From NCBI GenBank assembly GCA_037833965.1, contig AP031357.1, positions 23,270,001-23,334,000 on the forward strand: DNA of 64,000 nucleotides. The letters are read 5' to 3'. The position numbers and the translations under genes are program-made. The DNA is from Marchantia polymorpha subsp. ruderalis. Lineage: Eukaryota; Streptophyta; Marchantiopsida; Marchantiales; Marchantiaceae. This document shows positions 25,501-38,415 of the stretch, piece by piece. The notes below the pieces were generated by a model. It was not told the origin of the DNA. It saw only the letters and a program-made list of their open reading frames with translations, and ran no database searches. Numbering within the stretch: position 1 is the stretch's first letter; each line of letters begins with the position of its first letter.

Positions 25501-27884
25501 AAGCAGGTGTACGAACATCGAAACGTGTGGATCAGTTGCTGGAAGACTATGGAGTGAGTTACATATTTTTGAACTCTTTGAGCCTTTTGCCAGCATTTTA
25601 TGACTGTTGTCTCTTTAGGACCATCATTTAGCTGAACTTTTGAGAAGAATTGCTTCTAACGGCATGATCACATTTGGTCTCTTTAAGTGTCGAGCCAAGG
25701 TGAAGAATCCTACGAAGACTGTGTGTGAAGAACACATTGAGCTGCGGAAAGAACTGCTTACACTCATTCAGCTGCAAAAACAGGTACGTCATTTGTTGTG
25801 GGATTTGGGGTTTTTTCTAGAATTATCTAAAGTGTATATTTTCGGAATTATTATGTAAAGTATTTTCACCCGTGTTTTCAATACTTTCAATGAGAAGTTT
25901 TCATGCTCTTGCTGCTAGTACATGAAGGCCGAGTTTGTCTTCTAAGAGGTAAGTAAGGAGGAGTCTGTTAATCCTACTTTTAATTATGTGCAGTTAACTT
26001 GGAAAGAGAACGAGGTCTCTGTTCTCCGAGAGAACCCATATGCAGATATACCAACGCCAAGTACACCAAAGGCAAGTTGGTTCTTTCGTTTTTGTTACAT
26101 GCAGTAGTATGAAAAGCTTCCTGCAATGAGAATTGCAATGTCGAATATTTTCATCTGAGAGATGTAGACGAAATGTGTGTATGGCTTTCGTTTCATTATT
26201 ATCTGCGTTCACATCTTGTATTTTTATTGAAGCGTGCACACTGATATGCTCGAAAATATTGAACAGTTTGGGTCCCAAATATTACTTTCAATGTCAATTT
26301 TCTATTCTGATTTTGAGAGTACTGTTCATTATTCGTTGCATAGTGATGATCACCTCGTTGTTGTATTTGTGATAAGGCGGAATGATTCGTCGTTCTCTAC
26401 AATTTTTGTAGAAAGAAAGTCCCCTTACCACAGTTTGCATAACTTTTGTAAACCGTCAAGCAGAGACAATGTAACAATTGCTACTCACTTTCATTAGCGT
26501 GAAGAACATTAATAATGACGCCTCCCTGAAGATAAATTCGACTATCGTGACAATGCAAGGAATTCCTGAACGCATACTCTAACTTGAAACTGAAGGATTG
26601 GAGATATCTTACATATTGGATAGGGAGACCAAATTTTTCGGTTTTTAGGGACACCAAACATGTACTATCTCTCTTTACATTGGGTTTCTCATAACTTCTG
26701 CTTTTCTGACTGTGTGTACGCATGTGGACAAGTCTGAAACTTTGGCAGAAGTCTTCCAGAACTCATAGGAAAAATGTCAATTTAGGATACAGCGTGTACT
26801 AATTAATCTTGTGGCTCAACAAACCATGTAGAGTTCTACAGAGTTCTTCAAGCCATGTTGAAGCCAGTATTGGCTCGTCATTGAGTGCTCTTATCCTTCA
26901 TTGCATTGTAACAGCTTACGGCTTCATTGGGCCTGGATCCAATCTTGTCTAAAATGCACATATTGATAGATTTCCATCAACCCTTTCCTCAAGAATCTGG
27001 GCCGTGACTAAGTAATATTTCTGATAACAGAGATCACACCGCGGGAACGACCACGAGCGAGTTTTGACCCGAGCAACAGCAGTTGGAGCCGACACAGATT
27101 CATTTTCAGGTTAGTGGTGCTATACGTAGCCTTCTATTCTGTGTTTATTTTACTGTATTGTACTGATTTGCCATATATGATAAATCACCCGCAATGCTTC
27201 AATAACTCTATAATTGTATCATATCTTTCGCAAGTAGTGTGCTGTGAGAAATTGAACATGCAAGCCTTTGAGCTCCTTATCTTTTCAACTTGGACTTTGC
27301 AGGTGAAAGAGTGAACAAACGAGAACACAAGAGAAAGGTGAGGTTATTAAACCACTTGTATAAGTTTTTGATATTGAGAATGTTCACGCTGGAGAATTGC
27401 ATGTCATATTTAATCATCAAATTAAGGCTGGGAACTTGCATTGTTAATATTTCGAGATCACATGTTCACCTGAAACTAGCAAAGGTGGACGAAGAGAAAT
27501 TTGTTGGCCATGTATACTTCCATGTCTAGTCTTGTACGTGCATTTTCCTCCTGAGACAGCTTATCAAAAACTTATCTTTTCAGAGAAAGATCAGCTATCG
27601 GAGAAAAGACAGTTTATTTGGCCACCTCTGAGCACACCTAGCCTTCAACGTTGACCATGCTCATTTGCGATACATTTTTTAATTTATCAAAATGCCAGCT
27701 AAAAAGATACTTATACACCTCGGGAAAACCAGGAAATTTTTCTGTGAAACATGTAGAAATTGAGCTCAACAGGAATCTCAACCTTTTTTTGCTTGTCTGA
27801 TAGGCGCCTGCAAGGTTTTCCGAGGCTCCAGCATCGCCTCCTCACCAAAAGCGCGCTCGTAAGATGAAAGCTTCTGACAGCTAA
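22563..27884 (+). CDS. SWC4: SWC4/DMAP1 homologue, subunit of SWR1 and NuA4 chromatin complexes
   Basis: Nuclear scaffold subunit shared by the H2A.Z-depositing SWR1 complex and the NuA4 histone acetyltransferase. Sixteen exons keep frame: 22563-22673, 22842-22934, 23084-23149, 23400-23459, 23662-23718, 23852-23981, 24115-24182, 24491-24583, 24741-24788, 25012-25227, 25443-25553, 25700-25783, 25994-26071, 27031-27109, 27303-27337 and 27804-27884, about 469 aa; plant relatives are near 440-450. The protein opens [12 protein letters not shown], then has the family block around [11 protein letters not shown] and YAFAKYNK, and a SANT-like domain at about residues 130-185 ([20 protein letters not shown]). 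An Ala/Pro-rich linker is encoded by exon 10, and the basic tail runs from [12 protein letters not shown] to [13 protein letters not shown]. Exon 6 has a tandem CAGCAG acceptor; exon 12 could instead start in frame at 25619, adding 27 residues. The intron after 26071 begins GCAAGT, a rare but legitimate GC-AG intron. Confidence 0.93.
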
Positions 27885-30800
27885 CCCAAAGTAAGTAGAT
27901 TTCTTTTGGTGATGCAGTTAATGAGTTGCAAACAGCACCACGGACTAGCGTGTTTTGGAATCTTAGCTGATATCAAACATGCTTAATCTGCCTCTGTAAG
28001 TCGCGTGGTAGACTTGACTTGCCCATCCTGAACGAGGTTTAAGTTTCTTGAAACTTGGATGCTGGCTGCGCAGGCTTTTCAGAGCTATTTCTTTTGCATT
28101 GGGTTAGAATTGAAGAGTAGAGCAGTATATAGTCAAGTATCGAAGCAGGCTCGAGCAAAGAGACCAAGCAGAACGGGAGCGTCAGCGACACCTGTACCAA
28201 ACACTGTTAGAGATATCGGCCATCAAATTACTTTGCAGAATCACTAAGCCATTCAGCTTTGTCAAGATAATTCTGGTATTCTGAGCTCCTACTGAAAGAT
28301 ATTGAAATCTTTCTCGTAATTTAAGGTAGAGCCACACCTATGTTTGGAGGTCCTTTTGGTGAATGGCTGTTGCGCAGCTAACGGAGGTTACAGTGAAGGC
28401 TTCACTGTGCTGAGGCATAGCTCCTGTCACCTTTCACGAACAAAGAGAGGGCCTGAACGACAAGTAAGGTTCTCGTCTGATCTCCTTTCATGAAGGTATA
28501 ATCTTGCGTAAATTTTCTCACACATATTGTCATTGAAAGTCCAGCCGATTTTTTTTGTGTGGGTTTAGTACAACAAGGACAACAAGGGTCTTCGATTTTT
28601 TTAAATACAGAATCTTCTCTTCGAAGGAAAAGTTTATGGGATGAGGCCAAGAATATCGCCCTTATATTGTCATCGTGAGGAACCATTTCAGTTTTAGAGT
28701 TAAGACTAACGCCTTAATATCGTCGTTAGTGGGTTGTGCAGGCACCAGGCTAAATATTGGCAGAACTGTCCGTCAGAGCAAAGTTACATGTTTTTTACGG
28801 GTTCTACCATTCAACTTTTGAAACGGCTGTTGGTCAGAGGAGATAACAGAATCTAAAAGGCTCTGAAGCTTTGAGGATAGAGGCGTGGCGTGGGTCTTTG
28901 CTCAGCAAAGCTTTTGTAAAAATCCTATCAAGGTTTTGTTTCTGCAGTTCCACTTTCATCTCTTGCCGCTGTACCATACTTATTACAACAAGCGCAATGA
29001 AATTGCAATCTTATCCTCCTTTGGATGGAAGGTGTACTAAAGCGCTTGTAGGAACGCTCTTGATCCCGGACGGTGTGAAAGATTTGCAACTTGTCGGACA
29101 CAATCATGGGATATGGTCGCAACTGTCCCTTCACGACCTTTTGTCCCAACAAAAATTGTGGCGAAGAGCTCAGCTTTTGACAAGAGATCTTCAGATCTTG
29201 ACAATCAGGCTAATCAGTTCTAGTAGAGTCTGGTGAGGTAAGCAGTTCTGTGACAGCACGACTGATGCATGAAAATAGAGGCTGGAGTTCCTAGGAGTCT
29301 CTTGAACGTATGATGTGTTTGGATCCACTTTTGACACATGAGAACTTGCTACTATGGAGTATGGAACTTGCGCTTGTAGCTGTCGATGTAGATTTAAACA
29401 TGTGGCATTTAAGAAATCACAGTGCAAATTTATATTGACGTTAACGTTATCAACAAATTCACAGATGGGTCGATATTGTTGATTTGAATATCTACGCAGG
29501 CAATAACTGAACTTTATTGCAGCTACTCACTGACTACAGCCTGGAGGACTGCAATATAAGACGCTGAAATCTAAAATGAGTAGTTTAATGGTTTACAATT
29601 CACAAAATTAAAATATTATTCGTATACAAAAAAAGATCCGAAATTTCACAGTTCACAACCATCGCATAAAGCTCTTCGCGCGATATCGACTATATACGTC
29701 TATCCGATAGAATTAAAGACAGCCACGTCCCAGAGAATAGTCCAAACAAATAGTTAATTGCTAAATTTGCCTCGTAGTGAAATTTTCTCAGAGTGGAAGA
29801 ATCTAAACATCAAAGAACAAACGCGCAAAAGTGAAGGATCAGAGATACTCCTAATTGTGGCCATAATAGAGAAGGCAAAGAGAGGAAGCAGGAGGCTGTT
29901 GACGTCGGATGATTGCTGGCAAGCTTTAATGCACGATGGCCCTCGACTGTGTAGAGCAGGGATGGTTACCTGATCTCTCGCTGATTCATTTGATATGGAT
30001 GCTTATTTGATGCAATGTAAATGTGCACGATATTTTCATGACAGAACTTTCAATACTAGTATCATACGTAAAGCTCCTATGAGCTCATTGGTTCTAACGG
30101 ATCTACTGCATCACACGCGCTACCATGTCCTGGGTCCTGTTCACGTGCAGACATTGGGTTCTTTCTGCTGCACAATGACATCGGGAATGCTAGATGGGAA
30201 AAATACATATTTCACACGGGTCAAAAATACCGGCCTCGCGGCACGTATGGAGATAGAGGCAGAGAAACCACCGTTGTCCGATGACGATGATGATGAGCTG
30301 ACACATGATTATCACGGATTATCATAACAGACACCAAAATGATTGGAGCCCGCAGCACAAATTCATAACTTCGAAGCCTACTGCATTGAGCTACTGGTTC
30401 ATTCTCATGAAGAGAAAGGATGGCTTACAAGATGAGGAGACCATACTCCGAGACTGAAAAAGTGTAACCGTTTATCTCTTTGAAGTCCATTCGGTTATGT
30501 TCTCATAGCATACACAAACAATATTGGAGCTCAAGAACGATTTGAATAAGTGAATAAATTTCCACTAATTTGGTTAGGTTCTGATTACAGGCACTAAAAA
30601 CATTGCAACTCCAGTAGGTTAACGGGAATTAATTACAACGCATTTGTTTCTGGTCGTTATCTTCTGAAAAATACGAGAGCAACACAAAATCTTCAGAAAC
30701 GTATATCCTAAATTTTCACATATTATTCTAAAAGAATGACGTGAGTATCATCTTCTGCCTAAATAGCTACCTGAAAACAAATGTTTGCCTAAAACTTTAA

Positions 30801-31578
30801 GATTTCACAAAAGAATGCTATTTACCAAGTCCTGCGATGAGGTAACACATTTTAAGATCAAATTTTGGCAACCATTTGAAAAATGTAAGAGATCGTCCAA
30901 ATTAGCCGTCTAATTGTATTCTCTGAATCAAGTAGGTGCTATACTCCATAAAAAAATACTCAATTAGCTACTAGGCATCCTTATGGTAGACGGTGATAAC
31001 TGACTAAAACTGGACTAGTGAACTGTAACGGTCCAGAATCTACTCTACATTCGGTTATGTTCTTATAAAAGACGACCGAAAAATATTAGAGCCAAGGCAG
31101 GATATGAGCCCGTAGCGTATATCTATGTCTATACTAAACTAAAAAAAGACGGACTCTTTCCTTTTAATGAGTGTCGATGAATTAGATGTCGTGCTCTCCG
31201 GTAAGCAACAGTTACAGGAGAACAGAGGAAAAATTCTGAGGATACTTTATATGGTCCAAAGGCGATTGGCATAAATCTTTAATCGACTACAGGCAAGTCT
31301 CCGGGATTGGGCTTTATGTAGTGATATGATAAGGAGCCTTCGTGTGAAGTTTTGTATTTTTGGCATTTTGGCATTTTGGCATATTTTTGGTTTTGTACAT
31401 CTCTTTGTATTTGTGGCATAACAAGAGACAAGTTCCTCGTTCTCAAACATAAATATCCAGTAAGGTCCAATTGAAGGTGCACCAGTTCATGCCGTCAATA
31501 CTTGTAAGGGTCCGCTAAAGATACTACGATAAAAGATAGAAATATAGAATTTATACTCCCCATCCCACCATCATCTGG
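27885..31578. other. intergenic region downstream of SWC4, no supported gene
   Basis: The first few hundred bases are the likely SWC4 3' untranslated region. A 110-codon plus-strand frame at 29995-30327 ends in an acidic run (SDDDDDELTHD) and has no family resemblance. A short motif, CATTCGGTTATGTTCT, occurs near 30488 and 31050 in similar settings and hints at old repeats. Nothing else can be supported. Confidence 0.45.
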
Positions 31579-31660
31579 GACGCTTTGGCCGAGTGGTTAA
31601 GGCGTGTGCCTGCTAAGTACATGGGGTCTCCCCGCGAGAGTTCGAATCTCTCAGGCGTCG
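31579..31660 (+). tRNA. tRNA-Ser (anticodon GCT)
   Basis: This is an 82-nt class II tRNA. The acceptor stem GACGCTT pairs with AGGCGTC (one G-T pair), followed by discriminator G. The D-arm contains TGGCCGAGTGG (A box). The anticodon stem TGTGC/GTACA encloses the loop CTGCTAA with GCT at 31612-31614. A long variable arm (GGGGTCTCCCC) and T-arm with AGTTCGAATCT (B box) follow. There is no intron. A TTTT run at 31674-31677 can serve as the Pol III terminator. It looks intact and is of nuclear eukaryotic type. Confidence 0.96.
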
Positions 31661-31849
31661 TCCCGCACTGTGGTTTTGCCTCCGAAGTAGCTGAACCTCC
31701 CGTCAGCCCAAATTGTTCCGGACACATATGGCTAGTTCTGCACGGTTACTTCCAGTTTACGAATTAGATGAAGTTCCTTCGGTTGGGAAATTCTTTCACT
31801 ATTTTCAAATTTTAAATTAATGAGTGCTGGATGTTCCCATACCGAAAAT

Positions 31850-32472
31850 ACTTGTTTTGTCCATCCCTCGCTCTCATTGAAATCAGTTGGACACTCTGTG
31901 AGTGAGAGACTTAGACCGTATTGAAATCAGTCCTGGACCGTAGTCCTCTACCCTTGAACAACATTCGTGACAAGAAGGATGAGCAAAGATGACACCGGTC
32001 TTCTGAAGAAGAGGAGCGAGTATTCTTCGAGAATCAAGGGAGCCCTCCTCCTCTTTTCTCCTGCGAGCACAAGAGAATGCGCCAGAGGGCATGGGGAAAT
32101 GAGTAGCTCAGATTCTGAGTCCACGGAAAAGAATGCAAGTCCGGTTGGGCACCTTGCAGACCAAGCAGGAGGCTGCTGCGGGTTAACTCTCTGGAGTTCT
32201 TGGGTCCCAATGATCACTTTCTTTGCAGAGTTTTCATTCAGCCCCCTATATCTGGTCCCATTACTATATGTAAGCCTCTAATTTAGGTCCCTTTCTCACA
32301 CTCTTTTCTTAATATCTCGTAAGGTACAAGCTTTTACTCTCGTCCTGCTTTTACAAGTTTTTGATCTTGCTGTTTTTTTTCTATTGTAAACGGATTTTCA
32401 GTTTAGACCATGTACCTGTTTGATTTCATGACTCTACGATTCTATCTCGCTCTGGTCCATATTTTGTTACAT
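31850..32472 (+). repeat. diverged direct repeat, copy 1
   Basis: It aligns by eye with 34698-35246: shared blocks near ATCGCTCTC-TCATT-AAATCAGT, TTCTTCGAGAA, CTCGCAGACCAAG-like and ACAAGTTTTTGAT, then CATGTACCTGTTTG. Reading frames differ between copies, so the repeat is not behaving as a coding unit. No clear TG...CA ends or target duplications were found, so its class is unknown. Confidence 0.65.
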
Positions 32473-32683
32473 GGATTGCTTTACAAGATGATGTTATTGG
32501 ACGGTAAACTCTCTGCTTTGGAAAGCTTCTTAGTGTAGTTTCAACACTATAGTTAGTATTCATAGTATGGTTCGTATTAGTTTAGAGTTAAGTTTCAATA
32601 ACCTCGTGGTATTCACTATATATTTCTCGTCTCTCAATAAGCATCTTGAAGTTCATTCTTTATTTCCTCAATTTGAGTTATGT

Positions 32684-32734
32684 GAATACTCAGCTTGTTC
32701 AACTCTAATACCATGTTGAACAAGCTGAGTGTTC
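32684..32734. repeat. inverted repeat with about 20-bp arms
   Basis: The arms around ACTCAGCTTGTTCAAC and its exact complement GTTGAACAAGCTGAGT flank an 11-base loop (32704-32714). The match extends a few bases further with one mismatch. It could fold into a stable hairpin; nothing around it suggests a terminator or small-RNA gene. Confidence 0.75.
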
Positions 32735-34697
32735 ATAGAATGATAGACGAAACATATATAGCAAAAACCACTAGGTTCTCAAAACTTAACCCTCAACCCT
32801 ACTCTAATACTAATCATATTAAGAAGCTTCCCATGAATACTAATTATAATTTTGACACCACACTAAAAAGTTTCCGAAGCAGATAGTATTTCGTCCAATA
32901 ACCCATTTACTCAAATGCTAAGTTTGTCCATCAAGAAATGTGGAATCAGATACCTCTAATGGAATTCTGAAGTTTGATTCATCTCTCTCCGTCTCGAACT
33001 TGCTTCTTCCTAATGCCTAACCATGGCAGCAGGCAAGCACGCTGTTCTGGCGACCGATCGTTGCTCGGTCGCCCGCCTCACGCGATGCCTTCCTCACCAT
33101 CTCCCCGGACTCCTCTCGCTTCCGCGGAGGAGCCCAGGACAGAGACTCCGCGCTCCGAGTGGACGTGCCTTCCACATGATCCCGGCGGTCCTCTGCGAGA
33201 GCCCCAGATCCTTCTCTCCTACTTCCGCTCGGGTCGCAGGCAGCCGCTACGCTGCCCAGGTGTGAGATGTCCCACCAAAAACACTTCGTACTCTCTCTGT
33301 TTGAAACCTGGCGGGACTTGTAGTTTCAAAATCTTTGTTGTACGTTTGAGTGGCCATGTCCTGAGAGCTGTTCATGAGCTGTCTTGCATACGGGTATACA
33401 GAATTTACATCTGTGTACACAAAGAATGCGATTCCGTGCATGAAATACAGCACAAACTAATTTCTCATTAAGATTTCTTGAAAGAGAGATATCAGTTTCA
33501 GATATCATATATCAGTTTCTTGAAAGAGAGATATAAGAGACGTATTTTCGGATCACTGAGACTCTCTCCTACCGTGTCAATTACTGCGATCAGTTCTGTT
33601 GTTAGCGGTCTAAGTCCGATCCACCACGCACCAAATTTTGTGTATGGGCAAGAGCACAAATAAAAAATAGAGCTTGTAAGAAAGAAGGTTTAAAAGTTTA
33701 GCATTTTGAAGGGTAGCCTTTATAGAAACTAAAAGGTATCATATTTGATGACCTCTCACAACGCAATATATGTGGATTGTGATCAGTTTATTTAAGGAAA
33801 AGAGGTTGATCATTACAGTAAGGATTTCATTCAGCTGTTAAGAAAAGGTAATATTGTGGCATCTCATCTTTTGACATTGTAACCACAATAGACACGTAAG
33901 AGAATAAACTAGATGCCTGTTTTGATATTAGACAAATCTCATCTAGAATAAGTGAACTGATTGTGATACACTCTACGTATAAAAAGTAAAATATCTATAA
34001 CATTATGATTCTCCATAAATATTGATATATGCACAATAATTTCATGTCTTACTTATCAAACAGGAAATTTTTTTTCGGAAGAATTGATTCCTGAACTAGA
34101 AACATCTATGTTAGAAAGAAAATCTGCACTTTGATCTTTCGTTAGCATAGACATTGCTCTACAAACTCCAATACATAAAGCCTAAATTGGAAGGTTTGTG
34201 AGTCTAGCTAGCTTCAACAAAGTGGAGCTAGTGCAAGATATTATACCATTTAACGATTTCTAGACAGCTCTCATGGATTTAGACCGGGTAGATCATGTCA
34301 CTCTGCCCCACGTTTTCACTATTTGATAGACAGTCACCATTCAAGGGGATTATCTAACTGCTTCGACAAAATACCACACTCCACCATCATGAAAAGGCTG
34401 ACGCCTAGGATATAATATCGTTTTGGCGGGGTTTGGTTATTTTTGTCTTATCTTAAATTTAATCTTTTAATTTTGTAATTTATTCAGTACTGGTTGCTAC
34501 CATAACCAAGAAGATATTCTTTATCTTAGTAGAAAGACTGCTATCGCACTCCTGGCAAGTTGCCACAACACCTCGCTGAGCACGACCGTCTTGTGATGGC
34601 AGCCCCGTTGACTGTTGGTGAATTAACAGGGTTGTCCGGACGAGATTCTACCTTATACCCTGACTTGAGGACAACGCAGGCTCATCCTGTCGTTAGA
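32735..34697. other. AT-rich spacer with a GC-rich island
   Basis: The stretch 33020-33310 is strikingly GC-rich within AT-rich surroundings and open on both strands, with Pro/Ser/Arg-rich translations. I recognise no product; a fragment of an inserted gene or element is possible. The remainder shows nothing I can support. Confidence 0.35.
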
Positions 34698-35246
34698 TGT
34701 TCAGTCTATCCATCGCTCTCTCATTCAAATCAGTCAAGACACTTTGTGTGAGAGAGATTTGAAATCAGTGTTCGACCGTCGTCCTTGACCGTTGAGCTGC
34801 AACGCTCGTAGCAAAATGCCCAGAAGGTTGTGGAAAGGTGACTCCGTCTTCTTAAGAAGTGAAGGAAGTCTTCTTCGAGAAGCAAGGGAGGCCCTACATT
34901 TTCTCGTGAGAGTACAAAGGAGTGCGCTAGAGTTTATGGTAAAATGGAAAGCTGAGATTCTCGATCCACGGAAACGATGTCGAGTCTCACTGAGCACCTC
35001 GCAGACCAAGAAGGATGTTGCTGCAGTTCATCGATACTGATGCTAACTTTACTTTGCACAGTTCTTGCTTAGCTACTCATTCTAATGCTAATGCCATATA
35101 TACTCTTATGTTTCTCTGTTTCTCTTTTTCTACATTTACAAGTTTTTGATTTCTGTTTTCTGTTGTTGACATAATCTCAGTTTGCTCATGTACCTGTTTG
35201 GTTTCGTGCCTCCACTTTTCTCTGTCACTCGGGTACATATTCTTAG
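34698..35246 (+). repeat. diverged direct repeat, copy 2
   Basis: Partner of 31850-32472, in the same orientation and about 2.85 kb away. The two copies carry many substitutions and small gaps, implying an old duplication. The 2.2 kb between them shows no reverse transcriptase, integrase or transposase frame, so an LTR-pair reading is not supported. Confidence 0.65.
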
Positions 35247-36583
35247 AAGATGAGGCAGCATATTCCACTCAAAACTCAGACGTGCTATTCAGATGTGAGC
35301 ACTTTTTCCGTGCTTTGAAGTGGAAGGACTGACTGACAGATAGGTAGATTGGAGGTTGAATATATGGGAAGAAAGAAGCATAACATACAGTTTGATTTTG
35401 ATTCGTTTTTTAACAATGCTAATTTTTTCGGCCCTTACGGTCGAAAGTCGTAGCATCAGGTAAAAAAGTAAAGTCGAAGACAGCAATACTTCTTCAGTAT
35501 TCAGTTGCGTATTTAATGTGGGGACAATACTTCAACAGGCCTTAAATGGAGAATGTAATCATTCTGCTTGCTCAATGTGGTCTTACTTTGGTCAATTCAC
35601 AAGTTTTGATCTGATTCTAGAATTCAACCAGTGTCTAGCTCATGCAGTCTTGTTCAGAGTTTAGAATGCTGTTTCTTGCAGGATTCTACTGCTGATGTGA
35701 CAAATAATAATTCCAATTTTCCTTCAATTGGATATGGACGCCTGACATATGGATCAATTTCTAGATTGGTGGGCGTGTGAAGCACGAGGGGAAAAGCCAA
35801 GCTTTTACTGCTGATTAGCATTAGCCGTGATTTCAGCTGTTTGGGTGCAACTTGGCACACCCTGTTACAAAGTGTGCAAGCTCTTGTACGGTGGCAGCTC
35901 GAGGATTTGGTTACCTTTTCGTGTAAATAGATCCTGTATTAGTAGGCCTCGTTCAGCATGAGAGGTGTTTGACGTGTTTCTTTCTGCTAAGTAAGTTCTG
36001 ATGCTCAGTTCACAGTGTACGGAGACACTCTCAACAGGCCCAACTTTAAACTTCATTCCAGTCCTTTGATTCGGTTGCATCATCTTCTCAGTAATACATA
36101 TAATAGAAGCCAAACCACGAATAGAGAGTAATATCTTTCCTTTTTTAGCCATAGGATGAAATTCACGGGCTGCTGTGGGCCGCAGTTACAGTTGTGTATG
36201 CATCTCTCACGCGTTTCCATTAATCCTCGTCCGAGCAAATACGTGAAATGAGTTTCAAACCTACTGTAATGTTATTGTACCTTACGTTTGTGACATTCGC
36301 AAGCATGTGAGTATACTCCCTAATGTGCCCATATTTAAAGTTCACTTAATCTGGGGAATTGCTCTTCTTTCTCTTTTCAGGTACTCGTTTGAGAGGGTTT
36401 CATATCTATTAAGAGTGGTTCAGAAATCGTTGAGGCCCACAATTGCTTTCTGTTTGTTTTTGGAAATGAGTAAAACTTACATAAATGTCGTGGTACAGAA
36501 CTGTATATACCACCAAAATTGTATGAGTCTTCATCATTTCCAAGAAACTACTCTTTACTAACGCTTGACATTGGTGTCGAGGG

Positions 36584-36835
36584 AAAGGTTTTCACAAATC
36601 ACTCATATTCACGCGATGCCATCTTGAGTTCTGGCATTTAGCGGCAATACTTTTGGACTTTCTCGAGGTTTTTTCCAGTACAGTCTCTAACCAAGGATTA
36701 TCGGTGAGGAAAAGGTTTTCACAAATCACTTATATGACCCGCAATGTCATCCTTGAGTATTGGCATTTAGTGGCAATGCTTTTGGACTTTCTTGAGGACT
36801 TTTGACTACGAAGTCTTATCACCAAGGATTCTCTA
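36584..36835 (+). repeat. 127-bp tandem duplication (two copies)
   Basis: AAAGGTTTTCACAAATCACT recurs at 36584 and 36711, followed in both by similar text through TTGGCATTTAG-like and TTTTGGACTTTCT blocks up to ACCAAGGATT. The copies differ at scattered positions. No coding function is apparent. DNA from about 35250 to 37300 otherwise holds nothing I recognise. Confidence 0.8.
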
Positions 36836-38029
36836 CTACAGCGTCTTACCGAAGATATGGGGGTTTTGGTACCTCCAGGTTGGAACTGAGATTTCTTTGA
36901 GAAATTCTTGCAGTCGAGGAGAACATGACTCTCAAAGATATGCTCGTTTGAAGTCCAAAACTTAACTGCAGACCCTGGATACCATGGACAACGAAAGCTG
37001 CTCTTTGGAGAATATTGATTAGCTAGGGGATAAACACTGGAAACAAGAATTATTTTGTTCCCAGTCTTTATCTTGGAATGATACGAAGTTGTGCAAAGAG
37101 TAGCTGAATCAAGCTCGAATCTAGGTTTCAGTCCAGAGTCGGAGGAGCGAGTCGAAGAGCATAAGGCACCTCAAAAAAAGTGCATAGTTTCCCCAACATA
37201 GTTTGTGTTGGACAGTGATAAGATTGAACATATCTGATGAGTTTAAAAAATGACATAGCAATCATGAAGCTGCAAAGCGTGTTCAGCATTTTGACTCAAT
37301 TTGATAAAAACTCATAATTGCCATATCACAAGAACAAGCCATGACAGCTTTTGCAAACTGCTTGAAGCCATTTCGAAATATATGAGACATTTATACAGTT
37401 TTATTTGAAAATGTGATTTGATATGATTGTTGCTAGCCCTTAATGTGGAGAAAGAGCAAGATTTGTGGACTTTGAAATGCTGCGTTTTTACGATAGAACG
37501 AATTAGACTTTGCTTTAATATATAGGCACAAACCAGAGCAAAGGCTTGTGCTTGTGCGAATGACAAAAAATTTATTAAGTAAAAAACGACGAACGAAAAC
37601 ACGTCATTCAAAACGAAACAAGTTTGAATGACAAAAAATTTATTAAGTAATTTGAATTCATTTTTGTGCTAATAATCGCAAATGGTTATACGTAGAGTAT
37701 TTTCTAGTACATAGAAGAAAGAGAACACATCGTTCAATCTGTTAGAAAAATATATTACAATGAAAGGCTAATGATGTGATAAATACCACTTCTTGATCCA
37801 AGCAATTGCACCATAACATAACAAGTATGGCTATAGTAAAACAAATGGTTTATTTATTTATGAAAAGTTGAACATCATGTCATCGATATATTGGTTATTT
37901 GAAATAAATAATTATATTAGAATAACTACATAATTTGATGTAGGATAATTTGATTCAAATTGTCTACTTACATCATAGTCCATATTACAGTTGACTCTAA
38001 TTACTGTTTAACTGTTTCTAAAGTACAAG

Positions 38030-38415
38030 GCACGAGGCAAAGGCAACGGGACCGTAGCCCCTCGAACTCTCGTACCATACCCTCGCGTACGGCGTACGAG
38101 AAAAAAGTACGAGGACGAGATACGAGGACTAACCCTCGGACACTCGTACAATACGAGGTACGAGACGAGTAGCCTCTCGGACTCTAGGAATCTCACGTAC
38201 AATACGCGTACGAGGTACTATGTAAGAAGTATGAAGACTACCCCCTCTGACTCGCGCGTACAATACGAGGTACGTGTACGAGGTAAGAAGTATGAGTGCG
38301 AGGCGAAGGCCAGAGTACATACCCCTTGGACTCTCGTACAATACCCTCGGGTACGAGGTACGCAGCTAGAAGTACGAGGACGAGATACGAGGACGACCCC
38401 TCGGACTCTCCCAAA
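38030..38415. repeat. degenerate ACGAGGTACG-type satellite, block 1
   Basis: Irregular repeats built on TACGAGG, GTACGAG and CTCGGACTCTCGTAC alternate in both senses, giving a GC-rich island inside very AT-rich DNA. Related blocks lie at 40462-40672 and 41316-41548. Frames open through them encode only simple Arg/Thr-rich text and are not genes. Confidence 0.8.

Noticed and set aside
29995-30327. A 110-codon plus-strand frame with an acidic tail
   Set aside because: No family resemblance, no splice partners and no upstream features; open length is unremarkable for this region.
31850-35246. The 31.85/34.70 kb direct repeats as a complete LTR retrotransposon
   Set aside because: No TG...CA ends, primer site, polypurine tract or polymerase frame could be found.
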